The notes under the pieces were generated by a model that searched no databases, was not told the origin of the DNA, and saw nothing but the letters and a program-made list of their open reading frames with translations. This document shows, piece by piece, positions 43,301 through 51,170 of a stretch of 51,170 bases of DNA. The translations under genes were made by a program, and so were the position numbers. Origin of the DNA: DASCNA01 sp036011305 (lineage in GTDB: Bacteria > Verrucomicrobiota > Lentisphaeria > Victivallales > GWF2-38-69); contig DASCNA010000025.1 of NCBI GenBank assembly GCA_036011305.1, positions 1-51,170 on the forward strand. Direction: 5' to 3'. Within the stretch, counting starts at the first letter, position 1. Each line of letters begins with the position of its first letter.

Positions 43301-44662
43301 AAAGAATTAGAAAAGAACGCTTTAGATGATCCATACAAGCTTGTTATTGTTGACTGGAAAATGCCTGAAATGGATGGTTTGGAAACAATTAGGAATATAA
43401 AAGGAAATGATAAAATAAGCTTAAAACCAAAATTTATTATGATTACAGCTTATGGTAAGGAAGGTATTACAAAGCAGGCAGAAGTTGCAGGTGCTGTTGG
43501 ATTCCTCGTTAAGCCTTTTAATAATTCAGTTTTATTTGACACAGTAATTGAATGTTTTAAACAGGAGCGTTCTAATGACAAGAAAATTTACATTCGAGAA
43601 AAAAAAGAAAAAATAGATATTAAACCCATTCAGGGAGCAAAAGTACTTTTGACTGATGACAATGAAATTAACTGCCAGGTTGCGACTGAATTGCTTGAGA
43701 GTATGTCCTTGGAGGTGATAGTTGCTAAAAATGGGCAGGATGCAGTTAATAAAGTAGCTGAATATAACTTTGATATTGTTCTTATGGATATTCAAATGCC
43801 TGTTATGGATGGTTTTGAAGCTACAAAGTTAATAAGGAAAAATGGGAAGAAAAATATTGAAAAATTACCTATCGTTGCAATGACTGCTAATGCAATGTCA
43901 GGTGACAGAGAGAAAAGTTTGTCTGCAGGAATGAATGACAATATTACAAAACCAATAGATCCAGAAAAACTTCTTCAATCCATGCTGAAATGGATTTCGA
44001 AAGGCGAAAGGGAGATACCTGAACATATTATAAATACTTTGAATAAAGCAGGAAAAATAGATTCATATTCGGAACTGTCAGAGCTCAATGCTATTTCTAT
44101 AGAAAAAGGTTTAAGAAATGTCAACAACAATAAAGAATTGTATAGAAGTTTATTAATCAAATTTTATGCAGAAAACAATAATACAACTGAAAAAATAAAC
44201 CAAGCTCTCAAAAATAATAATATAAAAATTGCTCAACGCATTATTCATACGGTAAAAGGGTTAGCCGGGAGTATTGGGGGAGGAGAACTTCAATCTGCTG
44301 CTGGGAAATTAGAACTTTCTATAATAAATAATGAAATTGATGAAATAAAGAAAAATATTTCCGATTTTGATGTAAAGCTTAATAGAGTATTGAACAGTTT
44401 GAGCAAGCTGGGGAAAAAATCGGTTGCTGCTGATTCAAAGCCTTCAGGTAGTATCCAAAAATTTAAAAAATTACTTGGAGATTTGGAAGAGTACACAAGA
44501 AAAAGACAATTAAAACAGTCAAAAAATATAGTAAAAGAACTGAAATCATATTTGTGGTCAAATGAGTGCAGTAAAGAGATAAATGATATCTGTAATATGA
44601 TTAGAGTATACAAATTTGAAAAAGCTCATGAAATAATTGTGATGTTACTGGGGAAAATATAA
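40373..44662 (+). CDS. Hybrid sensor histidine kinase with twin SBP_bac_3 sensors, PAS, two REC and HPt
   Basis: A 1429-aa BvgS/EvgS-like phosphorelay kinase. Order: signal peptide (1-21); two periplasmic family-3 solute-binding domains (~27-265 and ~280-505, both opening with a W-P/D-W...F...G.Y/L.G pattern); one transmembrane helix (~518-538); PAS (~555-675); HisKA with MSHEIRTPMN (phospho-acceptor His702); HATPase with GTGLGLSISK; REC1 (Asp994 in VDWKMPEMDG); REC2 (Asp1139 in MDIQMPVMDG); and an HPt domain with HTVKGLAGSIG (His1292). A C-terminal helical tail follows. The full His-Asp-His path lies in one chain. The HD-GYP regulator 70 bases downstream is the probable output. Ligands may be amino acids or similar small molecules. 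Confidence 0.93.
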   Translation: MMQKIFLFTVLAFLFVFNSYAQKTALSSLKLTDKEIAWLKFHPEISIQNEKNWPPFNFNENGKPLGLSIDYMNLLAEKLGIKINYITGPSWNTFIAMMKNKELDVILNIVKTEDREKYINFTEPYITNPNIIVSSIESPYENLQQLDGKIIAVPKGFFYVEILKKYFPNIRRLLLRNSLECLKAVSLGKADATLGEEAVSRYLIQQNMLTGLKISGEVHVGNKDIVNLRIGVRKDWPILISILNKTMNTVTRKELFEISSRWLLKSADQRQAIKLSAEEIEWLEHHPVIKFSGDPDWMPQESFTENGKYIGIAADYLKEVERKLNINIDIVPSESWDQTLKMVKNNTVDMISETDNDEGRKFLNFSKAYVNFPIVVVLRKDEPSIRTLTELKEGKKISVVKGYGYVPVLKQKFPGLNYVESLTVKEGLMLVASGQADAFIGSISTIGYLIPKLGLENLKIGGETPITIHLSYGVRNDWPVLVSILNKAISSIPQEDVNVIVNKWIKTEFVKQVDYSIIWKIMIAVIIVIIIILIWARSLKKEIRNRKKAEDALEKNGQRLQTILDNASVAITMKNLDGRYVLINKYFEQVIGINENEVIGKTDEEIFDDDLVKRMIETDRKAILSGEIKTAELDAKLKDGSLHSYISTKIPLKDKSGKIYALCGISTDITVLKQIQNELADAKKIAEDATKSKSDFLANMSHEIRTPMNAVMGMTHLAMQTELTEKQYNYLEKIDLSAKSLLNIINDILDFSKIEAGKMDIEKIDFDLNKVLDNLANIISVKAKEKDNLELLFDVAPSVPRYLVGDPLRLGQILINLCNNAVKFTEKGEIIIRIKSTDIQDGKANIKFSIKDTGVGMNKQQINKLFKSFSQADTSTTRKFGGTGLGLSISKHLVEMMDGKITVESEYGLGSIFSFDVVLTKQEGKNENDKFLPTPDLRALKVLVVDDNRDSCEILQTVLESFSFKVKTVNTGSEALKELEKNALDDPYKLVIVDWKMPEMDGLETIRNIKGNDKISLKPKFIMITAYGKEGITKQAEVAGAVGFLVKPFNNSVLFDTVIECFKQERSNDKKIYIREKKEKIDIKPIQGAKVLLTDDNEINCQVATELLESMSLEVIVAKNGQDAVNKVAEYNFDIVLMDIQMPVMDGFEATKLIRKNGKKNIEKLPIVAMTANAMSGDREKSLSAGMNDNITKPIDPEKLLQSMLKWISKGEREIPEHIINTLNKAGKIDSYSELSELNAISIEKGLRNVNNNKELYRSLLIKFYAENNNTTEKINQALKNNNIKIAQRIIHTVKGLAGSIGGGELQSAAGKLELSIINNEIDEIKKNISDFDVKLNRVLNSLSKLGKKSVAADSKPSGSIQKFKKLLGDLEEYTRKRQLKQSKNIVKELKSYLWSNECSKEINDICNMIRVYKFEKAHEIIVMLLGKI

Positions 44663-44732
44663 TATTTATAGTTCTTTGACTAAAACAAATATTTTAGAAT
44701 AAATGAATTTTGGGATTAAAAGGAGACAGTAA

Positions 44733-45830
44733 ATGCCTGATATATCTAACTGCATTGTTCTGATTGTTGACGATACTGAAACTAATATAGATATCCTTGT
44801 TGATACTCTTGAAGATAGCTATGAATTAAGAGTGGCCATGGATGGCGAGACTGCTCTTAAAGATGTCAAAGAATATCCACCAGATATAATTCTTCTAGAT
44901 ATTATGATGCCGGGTATGGATGGTTACGAAGTATGTGCAAAATTAAAATCCGATGGTGAGACAAGTAACATACCTATTGTTTTTTTAACTGCTATGTCAG
45001 AGGAAAATGATGAGGAAAAAGGACTTGAATTAGGTGCTATAGATTATATTACCAAACCTTTCAGCCCTAAGCTGGTGAAGTCAAGAGTAAAAAACCACCT
45101 TGAACTCAAAATGTACCAGGATAAACTTGAAGAACTTGTTAAAGAAAGAACGAAAGAGCTTAGACAGACTCAGGAAGTTGTAATTGAAAGTATGGCAAAT
45201 CTGGCAGAATATAGAGATCCTGAAACAGGCGGGCATATTCAAAGGACAAAAAATTATGTTAAACTATTAGCAGAAAAATTGAAAAATCATCCAAAATTTG
45301 CTGAATATTTAGATGAAAAATCAATTGAACTTTTATATCAGTCAGCTCCTCTTCATGATATTGGGAAAATTGCAATACCTGATGAAGTACTATTAAAGCC
45401 CGGTAAACTAACAGATGAAGAGTTCGATTTAATGAAGCGACACACTGTATATGGTAAGAATGCAATTCAGACCTCAGAAAAAAAACTTGGAAAGAATTCA
45501 TTTTTGATTTATGCAAGAGAAATGGCGGAAACTCATCAGGAGAAGTGGGATGGTTCTGGTTATCCATGCGGGCTTAAGAGGAACGAAATCCCAATTTCTG
45601 GAAGACTTATGGCTTTAGCTGATGTTTATGATGCTTTAATTAGCAAGAGAGTATATAAACCTTCTTTTTCTCATAAAAAAGCAGTTGACATAATAAAAGA
45701 AAGTAAAGATAAGCACTTTGATCCTGATATAGTTGATGCGTTTTTAGAAATAGAAAATGAATTCAGAAAAATTGCCTATGAGTTTGCTGACTGCGAAGAA
45801 GAAAAAAATAATCTTCTTGAACCCATTTAA
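44733..45830 (+). CDS. HD-GYP response regulator (putative c-di-GMP phosphodiesterase)
   Basis: A 365-aa two-domain response regulator. The REC domain has VLIVDDTETN, the phospho-acceptor Asp56 in LLDIMMPGMDG and the Lys in ITKPFSP. A coiled linker (KLEELVKERTKELRQTQEVV) leads to the HD-GYP domain, with LHDIGKIAIPDEVLLKPG (His208-Asp209), MKRHTVYG, THQEKWDGSGYPCGL and LMALADVYDALISKRVYK, all hallmark residues. HD-GYP enzymes hydrolyse cyclic di-GMP. Its own ribosome site (AAGGAGA) is strong. It directly follows the hybrid kinase and is its most plausible partner. Confidence 0.95.
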   Translation: MPDISNCIVLIVDDTETNIDILVDTLEDSYELRVAMDGETALKDVKEYPPDIILLDIMMPGMDGYEVCAKLKSDGETSNIPIVFLTAMSEENDEEKGLELGAIDYITKPFSPKLVKSRVKNHLELKMYQDKLEELVKERTKELRQTQEVVIESMANLAEYRDPETGGHIQRTKNYVKLLAEKLKNHPKFAEYLDEKSIELLYQSAPLHDIGKIAIPDEVLLKPGKLTDEEFDLMKRHTVYGKNAIQTSEKKLGKNSFLIYAREMAETHQEKWDGSGYPCGLKRNEIPISGRLMALADVYDALISKRVYKPSFSHKKAVDIIKESKDKHFDPDIVDAFLEIENEFRKIAYEFADCEEEKNNLLEPI

Positions 45831-45922
45831 ATTAGAGTATAAATGGTAAATAATTCAGGTTAGCTTAATAATTGTTTATACTGTTTTTCTTTTCTGTGTT
45901 GATTAATAAATAGTTCTAGATG

Positions 45923-46417
45923 TTATTTCTCCTTAATTTTGTCAATAACTGATGTTGATGAAAATCCTTTTACAAAAGAAATAAATTCTATTTTACATCT
46001 ACAGGCTTTAAGAATTTCTCTTTCTTCTTTTGGAAGAGTTTCTATTGTGATATCACCGCCTTTTGCAAAAATATCAGGTTTAATAGCTTCTAGCAGACCA
46101 TCGCATCTAAGCGAATCGAAGATGACAACAGCATCGATAAATGGTAGACAACCCATGATAAATGCTCTATCATCCTGTTTGTTAATAGGTCGTTCAGGTC
46201 CTTTTAACGTTTGAACGGATCTGTCAGAATTTATACCGAGTAGTAGAGCATCTCCAAGGGCTCTGGCTTTCATAAGATATGTAGCATGTCCACGGTGAAA
46301 TATGTCAAAACATCCACTAGTCACAACTAATTTTTTCCCAATATCTTTAAGGTTATTTCTCCAGGTTCTTGCCTGGTTCAGCGACATTATTTTGTTTAAA
46401 ACATATTGTTCATTCAT
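45923..46417 (-). CDS. rfaE2: RfaE2-type heptose-1-phosphate adenylyltransferase
   Basis: A 164-aa cytidylyltransferase-like enzyme matching the C-terminal (RfaE2) half of HldE. It transfers AMP to D-glycero-beta-D-manno-heptose 1-phosphate, making the ADP-heptose precursor of lipopolysaccharide core. The motif VTSGCFDIFHRGHATYL includes HxGH, and LLLGINSDRSVQTLKGPERPI and FDAVVIFD-like segments are typical. The kinase half (RfaE1) is not fused here or seen nearby. It follows the PhoH gene by 21 bases on the same strand. Confidence 0.92.
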   Translation of the reverse strand: MNEQYVLNKIMSLNQARTWRNNLKDIGKKLVVTSGCFDIFHRGHATYLMKARALGDALLLGINSDRSVQTLKGPERPINKQDDRAFIMGCLPFIDAVVIFDSLRCDGLLEAIKPDIFAKGGDITIETLPKEEREILKACRCKIEFISFVKGFSSTSVIDKIKEK

Positions 46418-46438
46418 ATAAATTTTTTAACTTTCTAG

Positions 46439-47776
46439 TTATAATAAATTACTTGCCAATTCTGCTAAATCAGAACGTTCTCCTTTGTCAAGGTAAATAT
46501 GTGCATACAGCTCCTGACCCTGCATTTTTTCAATGAGGTAGCTGAGCCCATTTGAATGTGTATCTAAATACGGATGATCTATCTGATTAATGTCTCCTGT
46601 AAATACTATTTTAGTGCCCTCTCCTGCTCTAGTTATAATTGTTTTTATTTCATGAGGAGTCAAATTCTGTGCTTCATCAACAATAAAATATACTTTTACC
46701 AAACTTCTTCCTCTTATGTAGGATAGAGGTGAAATGACCAGCATCTTTTCATCAAGAAAATCTTTGATTTTTGTATTTTTAGTATCGCGTTCTGAGAATT
46801 GATGCTGGATAACGCCTAAGTTATCATAAAGAGGCTGCATATAAGGATCAAGTTTAGATTTTACATCTCCGGGAAGAAATCCAAGATCTTTATTACTAAG
46901 AGCTACAATAGGTCTGGCCATTAATATCTGCTGAAAATCTTTTCTACGTTCCAGTGCACCTGCCAATGCGAGTAAAGTTTTACCGGTTCCAGCTTTGCCT
47001 GAGAGGGTGACCAATCTAATTTTTGGATCAAGTAGTGCATGCAGGGCAAAGGTTTGTTCAGCGTTTCTGGGAACAATTCCATAACCTGACATTTTATCGA
47101 CATGTTTAATCATTTCTGTTGACTGATCGTAAACGGCAAGTGCTGATTTTTTACCGTTTCTGAGTATCAAAAATTCATTTGGGTAAAGTTTTTCTTTTAA
47201 TTTAAGCTTTTTGGCTTCTGCTTCTCCAGATTCCTGATACATTTGATTGATTATTTGTTCAGGAACATTTTCTTGATATCTTCTTCCTTTATATAACTTT
47301 GAAATATTTCGTACCTGGTCTGTTTTATAGTCTTGTGCAATCAACCCAAGTGCTTTGGCTTTCAGTCTTAAGTTAACATCTTTAGAAACTAAAATTACAT
47401 CGATTTCTCTATTCGTTTGTTTTTTTGAAATACAGTATGCAGTATTTAATATATGATGATCAGGTATATCCAGTCTGAAGTTGTTTTTCAAATCCTGATC
47501 TTCAGGTTCTTCAAGCTTAACCATTATTTTGCCCTGATGAGGTCCAATTTTTAAACCGGTTTCAAAAAGCTTGTCGCCTGCCAACCCATCAAGAGCTCTT
47601 AAAAATTCTCTTGCATGATAATTTACAGTATCGTTACCTTTTTTAAATTTATCCAACTCTTCGATAACAGTTATAGGAATGACGATATCATGGCCTTCAA
47701 AATGATAAATACAGGAGCTGTCATGGAGAATTACATTTGTATCCAGAACGAATATTTTTTTCTTTTCACTTACCAT
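46439..47776 (-). CDS. PIN-domain/PhoH-family ATPase
   Basis: A 445-aa fusion of an N-terminal PIN nuclease domain and a C-terminal PhoH ATPase. The PIN part opens FVLDTNVILHDSSCIYHFEGH and includes Asp/Glu residues of the active site (VIEELDKFK, SKDVNLRLKA). The ATPase has Walker A LSGKAGTGKTLLALAGAL, ARPIVALSNKDLGFLPGD and Walker B FIVDEAQNLTPHEIKT, then FTGDINQID. PIN-PhoH proteins act as ATP-dependent RNA helicase/nuclease. A GGAGG ribosome site precedes the ATG. The role here is probably RNA turnover. Confidence 0.95.
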   Translation of the reverse strand: MVSEKKKIFVLDTNVILHDSSCIYHFEGHDIVIPITVIEELDKFKKGNDTVNYHAREFLRALDGLAGDKLFETGLKIGPHQGKIMVKLEEPEDQDLKNNFRLDIPDHHILNTAYCISKKQTNREIDVILVSKDVNLRLKAKALGLIAQDYKTDQVRNISKLYKGRRYQENVPEQIINQMYQESGEAEAKKLKLKEKLYPNEFLILRNGKKSALAVYDQSTEMIKHVDKMSGYGIVPRNAEQTFALHALLDPKIRLVTLSGKAGTGKTLLALAGALERRKDFQQILMARPIVALSNKDLGFLPGDVKSKLDPYMQPLYDNLGVIQHQFSERDTKNTKIKDFLDEKMLVISPLSYIRGRSLVKVYFIVDEAQNLTPHEIKTIITRAGEGTKIVFTGDINQIDHPYLDTHSNGLSYLIEKMQGQELYAHIYLDKGERSDLAELASNLL

Positions 47777-47923
47777 GCTGGGCCTCCATAAAAGAACATT
47801 ATAAATATTGAAAATTTAATGATACTACTCTTGAAATTGTAGTTCCATAAGATGGATTTTAAAATAGCAAATACAGATAATTTTGATTTCAGATTGAACT
47901 GTGTCCAATGAGATTTTCAATAT

Positions 47924-48358
47924 TCAGTCGATATCAACTTTCAGCTTTTCCTTAATTTTTTCTGTGATTTCATTAATATTTTTTTCTGTTTCAAGAACAC
48001 GCCAATTCCAGTGGAATCCATCATCTATAAATCTGGGTACCATGTTAATATGTGTGTGTTGAATATCCTGTCCGGCACAAAATCCATCAGCGGAAAAAAT
48101 ATTATAACCGTCGGCATCAATTGCTCGTCTTGCTGCTACTCCTATTCTGGTTGCAAGATAAAATAATCTTCCAGCAATTTCTTCATTTATTGAGGATATG
48201 TTATTCAGATGCTTTTTAGATGCAATTATAGTATGACCTAAATTGATAGGGGCATTGCTTAAAAAAGCAATAATAAGCTCATCTTCATAAACTATATTAA
48301 CATCACTTATTTGTTTATTTACAATTTTGCAGAAAACACAGTTATCAGTCATATTCAC
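47924..48358 (-). CDS. HIT-family protein with altered histidine triad
   Basis: A 144-aa HIT-domain protein. CVFCKIVNKQISDVNIVYEDELIIAFLSNAPINLGHTIIASKKH is a standard HIT beginning. The active-site motif, normally H-x-H-x-H-x-x, reads His101-Thr-His103-Ile-Asn105-Met-Val-Pro-Arg, so the third His is replaced by Asn. The nucleophilic middle His remains. HIT proteins hydrolyse or transfer nucleotides on nucleoside phosphate substrates. Activity may be changed or reduced. It lies between phoH and trpB, without obvious operon partners. Confidence 0.88.
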   Translation of the reverse strand: MNMTDNCVFCKIVNKQISDVNIVYEDELIIAFLSNAPINLGHTIIASKKHLNNISSINEEIAGRLFYLATRIGVAARRAIDADGYNIFSADGFCAGQDIQHTHINMVPRFIDDGFHWNWRVLETEKNINEITEKIKEKLKVDID

Positions 48359-48427
48359 TCTCCTTTAAAAAATAAATATAATATAAAATAATTGATACTG
48401 TTTGAATATATATCCTAAAATATCTAT

Positions 48428-48451
48428 TTTTAATAGAATATTCTATTAAAA
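48428..48451. promoter_or_regulatory. Perfect 24-bp palindrome upstream of trpB
   Basis: The half-site TTTTAATAGAAT (48428-48439) is followed immediately by its exact reverse complement, with no spacer. It lies 19 bases before the trpB ATG and about 70 bases upstream of the divergent HIT gene. It is a likely operator, or a hairpin in the trpB leader. Confidence 0.6.
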
Positions 48452-48470
48452 TAAAACTTTGGTATACAAA

Positions 48471-49676
48471 ATGAATGAAAAATATATTACCGGTTTATAC
48501 CCTGATAATAAAGGTCATTTTGGTACATATGGTGGAAAATTTGTACCAGAAACTCTTATTCCAGCATTAAATGAGCTTGAAAAAATTTATGAAAAATCAA
48601 AAAAAGATCCTGAATTTATAAACGAATTTAATTATTATTTGAAGAATTTTGTAGGACGTCCTACTTCTCTTTATTATGCTGAAAAGCTTACAAAATATAT
48701 TGGAGGGCCGAAAATATATTTGAAAAGAGAAGATTTGTGTCATACAGGAGCACACAAGATAAATAACGCCCTTGGACAGGTTTTGCTGGCTAAGAGAATG
48801 GGAAAGAAACGGATTATTGCAGAAACAGGGGCAGGGCAGCATGGAGTTGCGACTGCTACAGTAGCTGCCAGATTTGGTTTTGAATGTGTAGTTTATATGG
48901 GAGATGTTGATATTGAAAGACAAAAGCCTAATGTATTCAGGATGAAAATGCTGGGAACAGAAGTAAGAGGAGTTTCAGCAGGACAGAAAACTCTCAAAGA
49001 GGCTGTAAGTGAAGCAATTAGAGACTGGGTTGCTAATTCTTCAACTTCTCATTATATATTAGGCTCTGCACTTGGGCCTCATCCTTTTCCGATGATGGTC
49101 AGAGATTTTCAAAGTGTTATCGGTAATGAAGCCAGAAAGCAGATACTTGAGCAGGAAGGCAAGCTTCCTGATCTTCTAGTTGCATGTGTTGGAGGCGGCA
49201 GTAACTCAATTGGACTTTTCTATCCTTTTCTCAACGACAAAGATGTAAAAATGCTAGGTGTTGAAGCAGGTGGAATAGGATATGAATTAGGTGAGCATGC
49301 AGCTCGTTTTTCAGGCGGTAAATTGGGTGTTCTTCAAGGAACTAAAACGTATGTGTTGCAGGATGAAAATGGACAGATAGGCAATACACATTCTATTTCA
49401 GCAGGGCTGGATTATGCGGCTGTTGGTCCCGAACATGCACTACTTAATGATTTAGGCAGAGTAAAATATGATCGTGTCGACGATGATGAGGCGTTGGAAG
49501 CTTTTCAAATTATGAATAAGCATGAAGGGATCTTACCTGCTCTTGAAAGCAGTCATGCAGTAGCATGGGCGATCAAAAACCTAAAAAATTATGATAAAAA
49601 TAAGATTGTTATTATAAATTTAAGTGGAAGAGGCGATAAAGATGTGAACCAGGTTCTGGAGAAAATAAAAATATAA
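48471..49676 (+). CDS. trpB: Tryptophan synthase beta subunit
   Basis: A 401-aa TrpB, which condenses indole with serine using pyridoxal phosphate. It begins with GHFGTYGGKFVPETL, carries the PLP lysine in LKREDLCHTGAHKINNALGQ (Lys96) and the phosphate-binding loop CVGGGSNSIG, and ends with VINLSGRGDKD. It is the classical TrpB1 form. ATG 48471 is preferred over an in-frame TTG at 48459. There is no ribosome site and the gene stands alone: no trpA or other trp gene lies in the window. Confidence 0.96.
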   Translation: MNEKYITGLYPDNKGHFGTYGGKFVPETLIPALNELEKIYEKSKKDPEFINEFNYYLKNFVGRPTSLYYAEKLTKYIGGPKIYLKREDLCHTGAHKINNALGQVLLAKRMGKKRIIAETGAGQHGVATATVAARFGFECVVYMGDVDIERQKPNVFRMKMLGTEVRGVSAGQKTLKEAVSEAIRDWVANSSTSHYILGSALGPHPFPMMVRDFQSVIGNEARKQILEQEGKLPDLLVACVGGGSNSIGLFYPFLNDKDVKMLGVEAGGIGYELGEHAARFSGGKLGVLQGTKTYVLQDENGQIGNTHSISAGLDYAAVGPEHALLNDLGRVKYDRVDDDEALEAFQIMNKHEGILPALESSHAVAWAIKNLKNYDKNKIVIINLSGRGDKDVNQVLEKIKI

Positions 49677-49715
49677 TTTTCTCCGGAATAAAAGATGGAC
49701 TTTAAGTTTTAGATC

Positions 49716-50735
49716 CTACTTCCCAGCACGCCTTTTTCTGAATTGATCAATTGCCACAGTTGCAATCAGTATGCTGCCTACAATTACTTTTGTGTAGTTG
49801 GAATCTACACCGAGAAGGTTACAGCCATTGTAAATTGTTGCCATCACCATTGCACCGATAAAAGCACCAATGGCATTTCCCTCAGCCCCCATCAAGCTTG
49901 CTCCGCCTAGTACTGCACAGGCTATTGCATCAAGTTCAAAAGTATTACCTGCTGCAGGACTGCCCTGCCAGGTACGTGCAGTGACCATTATCCCGGCAAC
50001 ACCAGATAAAAGACCGCATATCATATATGAACCGTAAATAACGCCGCGTGTATTAATGCCGGATAATCTTGCGGCTTCACTATTGCTGCCTAATGCGTAA
50101 ACATAGCGCCCGAAGTTCGTTCTTCTCAAAACCAGCTCTATAACAAGTGTTGTTATAACAAGAATCCAGAAAAGATTTGGAAGAAAAATAAAAGAACCGT
50201 CAGAAAATGAAGCAATACTCATAGGAAGACCGCTGATGTTCATCCCATTTGAAATCAACAGAGCCAGTCCTCTTAATACGATCATCATACCCAGGGTTGC
50301 AATAAACGGAGGAAGCTTGAAATCAAAGACAAGAATACCGTTAATTAAACCAACTATTAAGGAAAGAATCAATACTAAAAAAATGGCTACCGGCAAAGGT
50401 AATCCGGCCTGAGTAATCAGCATTGCAACAACAACATTCACCACACCTATCAAAGAACCTATTGAGAGGTCGATTCCGCCGGTTATGATTACAACTGCCA
50501 CCCCTACGCCAATGACGCCTTTAACAGCCATTTGGTTCATTAAATTTGCGATATTTCCATAAGTAAAGAAATAATTGCTTGCAAAACTTAGAAAAATCCA
50601 CATTGCCACAGCTGCAAGAAAAACCACCAACTGAGTATTTATTGGACGTTTTTTATGCAATTTTTCATCAGTTAGATTTTTTATATTAAAATCTTTACTG
50701 GGTTTTAATTTATGTTTATTTAAGACCGTATTCAT
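49716..50735 (-). CDS. ABC transporter permease, RbsC (CUT2) type
   Basis: A 339-aa inner-membrane permease of the ribose/xylose/galactose (CUT2) family. Diagnostic segments are VVIITGGIDLSIGS, FKLPPFIATLGMMIVLRGLALLISNG, YALGSNSEAARLSGINTRGVI and AVLGGASLMGAEGNAIGAFIGA. It has about ten hydrophobic helices and a soluble N-terminal ~35 residues. GGGAG precedes the ATG. The ATPase gene ends 14 bases upstream on the same strand. The sugar cannot be named; ribose, xylose, galactose or autoinducer-2 systems all look like this. Confidence 0.94.
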   Translation of the reverse strand: MNTVLNKHKLKPSKDFNIKNLTDEKLHKKRPINTQLVVFLAAVAMWIFLSFASNYFFTYGNIANLMNQMAVKGVIGVGVAVVIITGGIDLSIGSLIGVVNVVVAMLITQAGLPLPVAIFLVLILSLIVGLINGILVFDFKLPPFIATLGMMIVLRGLALLISNGMNISGLPMSIASFSDGSFIFLPNLFWILVITTLVIELVLRRTNFGRYVYALGSNSEAARLSGINTRGVIYGSYMICGLLSGVAGIMVTARTWQGSPAAGNTFELDAIACAVLGGASLMGAEGNAIGAFIGAMVMATIYNGCNLLGVDSNYTKVIVGSILIATVAIDQFRKRRAGK

Positions 50736-50749
50736 AATCTCCCTTTTTA

Positions 50750-51170
50750 TTAAATGTTCTGAATAGCAAGTGCTAATAATTTCTCCTCATTAAAATCTTT
50801 CCGTTTCACATTGGCAATAATTTGACCTGATGACATCACAAGAATTCTGTCACAAATATCCATGAGTTCAGGCATATACGATGAAACGCATAAAATGCCG
50901 CATGAATTTCCAGCAAGTTTGTTTATAAGAGAATAAATCTCTTCTTTTGCTCCAACATCAATCCCATTTGTCGGTTCATCCATAATAAATATCTTTGAAT
51001 GGTTTGCAAGCCATTTCCCAAGAACAACTTTCTGCTGATTCCCTCCACTTAGATTTTTGACTATTTCGTTGCCTGAATGTGTTTTTATATTTATACTTTT
51101 TATATATTTATTATTTATTTTTTTTTCTCTTTTTGAACCGACAAATCCAAGTATCCCGTTATTTTTATAT
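50750..51170 (-). CDS. ABC transporter ATPase, RbsA (CUT2) type, partial
   Basis: The 3' part of an RbsA-like double ATPase; the gene runs off the right edge, so the true start is outside. The 139 codons present are open to the window end. They show the signature NLSGGNQQKVVLGKWL, Walker B IFIMDEPTNGIDVGAK, and the RbsA-type C terminus with CVSSYMPELMDICDRILVMSSGQIIA. This is the second (C-terminal) nucleotide-binding domain. It pairs with the RbsC-type permease 14 bases downstream. Confidence 0.93.
   Translation of the reverse strand, partial: YKNNGILGFVGSKREKKINNKYIKSINIKTHSGNEIVKNLSGGNQQKVVLGKWLANHSKIFIMDEPTNGIDVGAKEEIYSLINKLAGNSCGILCVSSYMPELMDICDRILVMSSGQIIANVKRKDFNEEKLLALAIQNI

Overview
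The window is low-GC DNA from what looks like an anaerobic, Gram-negative-type bacterium. A heptose-1-P adenylyltransferase, a parvulin-type periplasmic chaperone, many lipoproteins and a secretion-type pseudopilin cluster all point to an outer membrane. A hybrid-cluster protein points to a low-oxygen lifestyle. Several pseudopilins carry FTLIEL-type N termini without the usual Gly before the cleavage site, a style I associate with Lentisphaerota/PVC bacteria. That placement is an inference; no rRNA or other decisive marker is present.

Layout: (1) 31-5571, a + strand housekeeping block: coaD, yceD, rpmF, plsX, fabH, then an unknown lipoprotein and a PpiC-type foldase, closed by a strong terminator. 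(2) 5690-12257, a - strand cluster of six pseudopilin genes (two GspG-like, then GspH-, GspI/PilV-, GspJ/PilW- and GspK-like) without the secretion ATPase or platform protein. A secreted gluzincin-like (DUF1570-type) protein is divergent from it. (3) 14103-20365, transport: an MFS carrier, an NCS2 purine-type permease and a complete ECF transporter (UPF0397 S-component, fused double ATPase, EcfT). (4) 20367-23273, a pyridine-nucleotide/FAD reductase and hydroxylamine reductase Hcp. (5) 23551-34251, a ~10.7 kb - strand locus with one pair of CUT1-type sugar permeases, FIVE tandem paralogous DUF3502-type solute-binding lipoproteins and one exported PHP-domain protein. (6) 34534-40280, EamA and FUSC membrane proteins, a DUF2059 protein, an LD-carboxypeptidase and a Nit-type amidase. 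(7) 40373-45830, a giant hybrid histidine kinase with two periplasmic solute-binding sensor domains, followed by an HD-GYP response regulator. (8) 45923-51170, rfaE2, PIN-PhoH, a degenerate HIT protein, an isolated trpB, and an RbsC/RbsA-type ABC system cut by the right edge.

The most unusual unit is region 5. One permease pair sits with five receptors of at least two specificity classes and an exported PHP enzyme, which suggests a diversified uptake system for a family of related, perhaps phosphorylated or glycosidic, ligands. A second thread is a set of short, AT-rich, 7-bp-period repeats at gene boundaries. One is translated into the leader peptide of the GspK-like pseudopilin and another supplies the last codons and stop of a binding protein. 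Several sharp palindromes or hairpins (15522-15603, 37957-37974, 40316-40372, 48428-48451) mark probable regulatory sites. I found no tRNA, rRNA, CRISPR array, transposase or phage gene, and no gene-free stretch above 300 bases.
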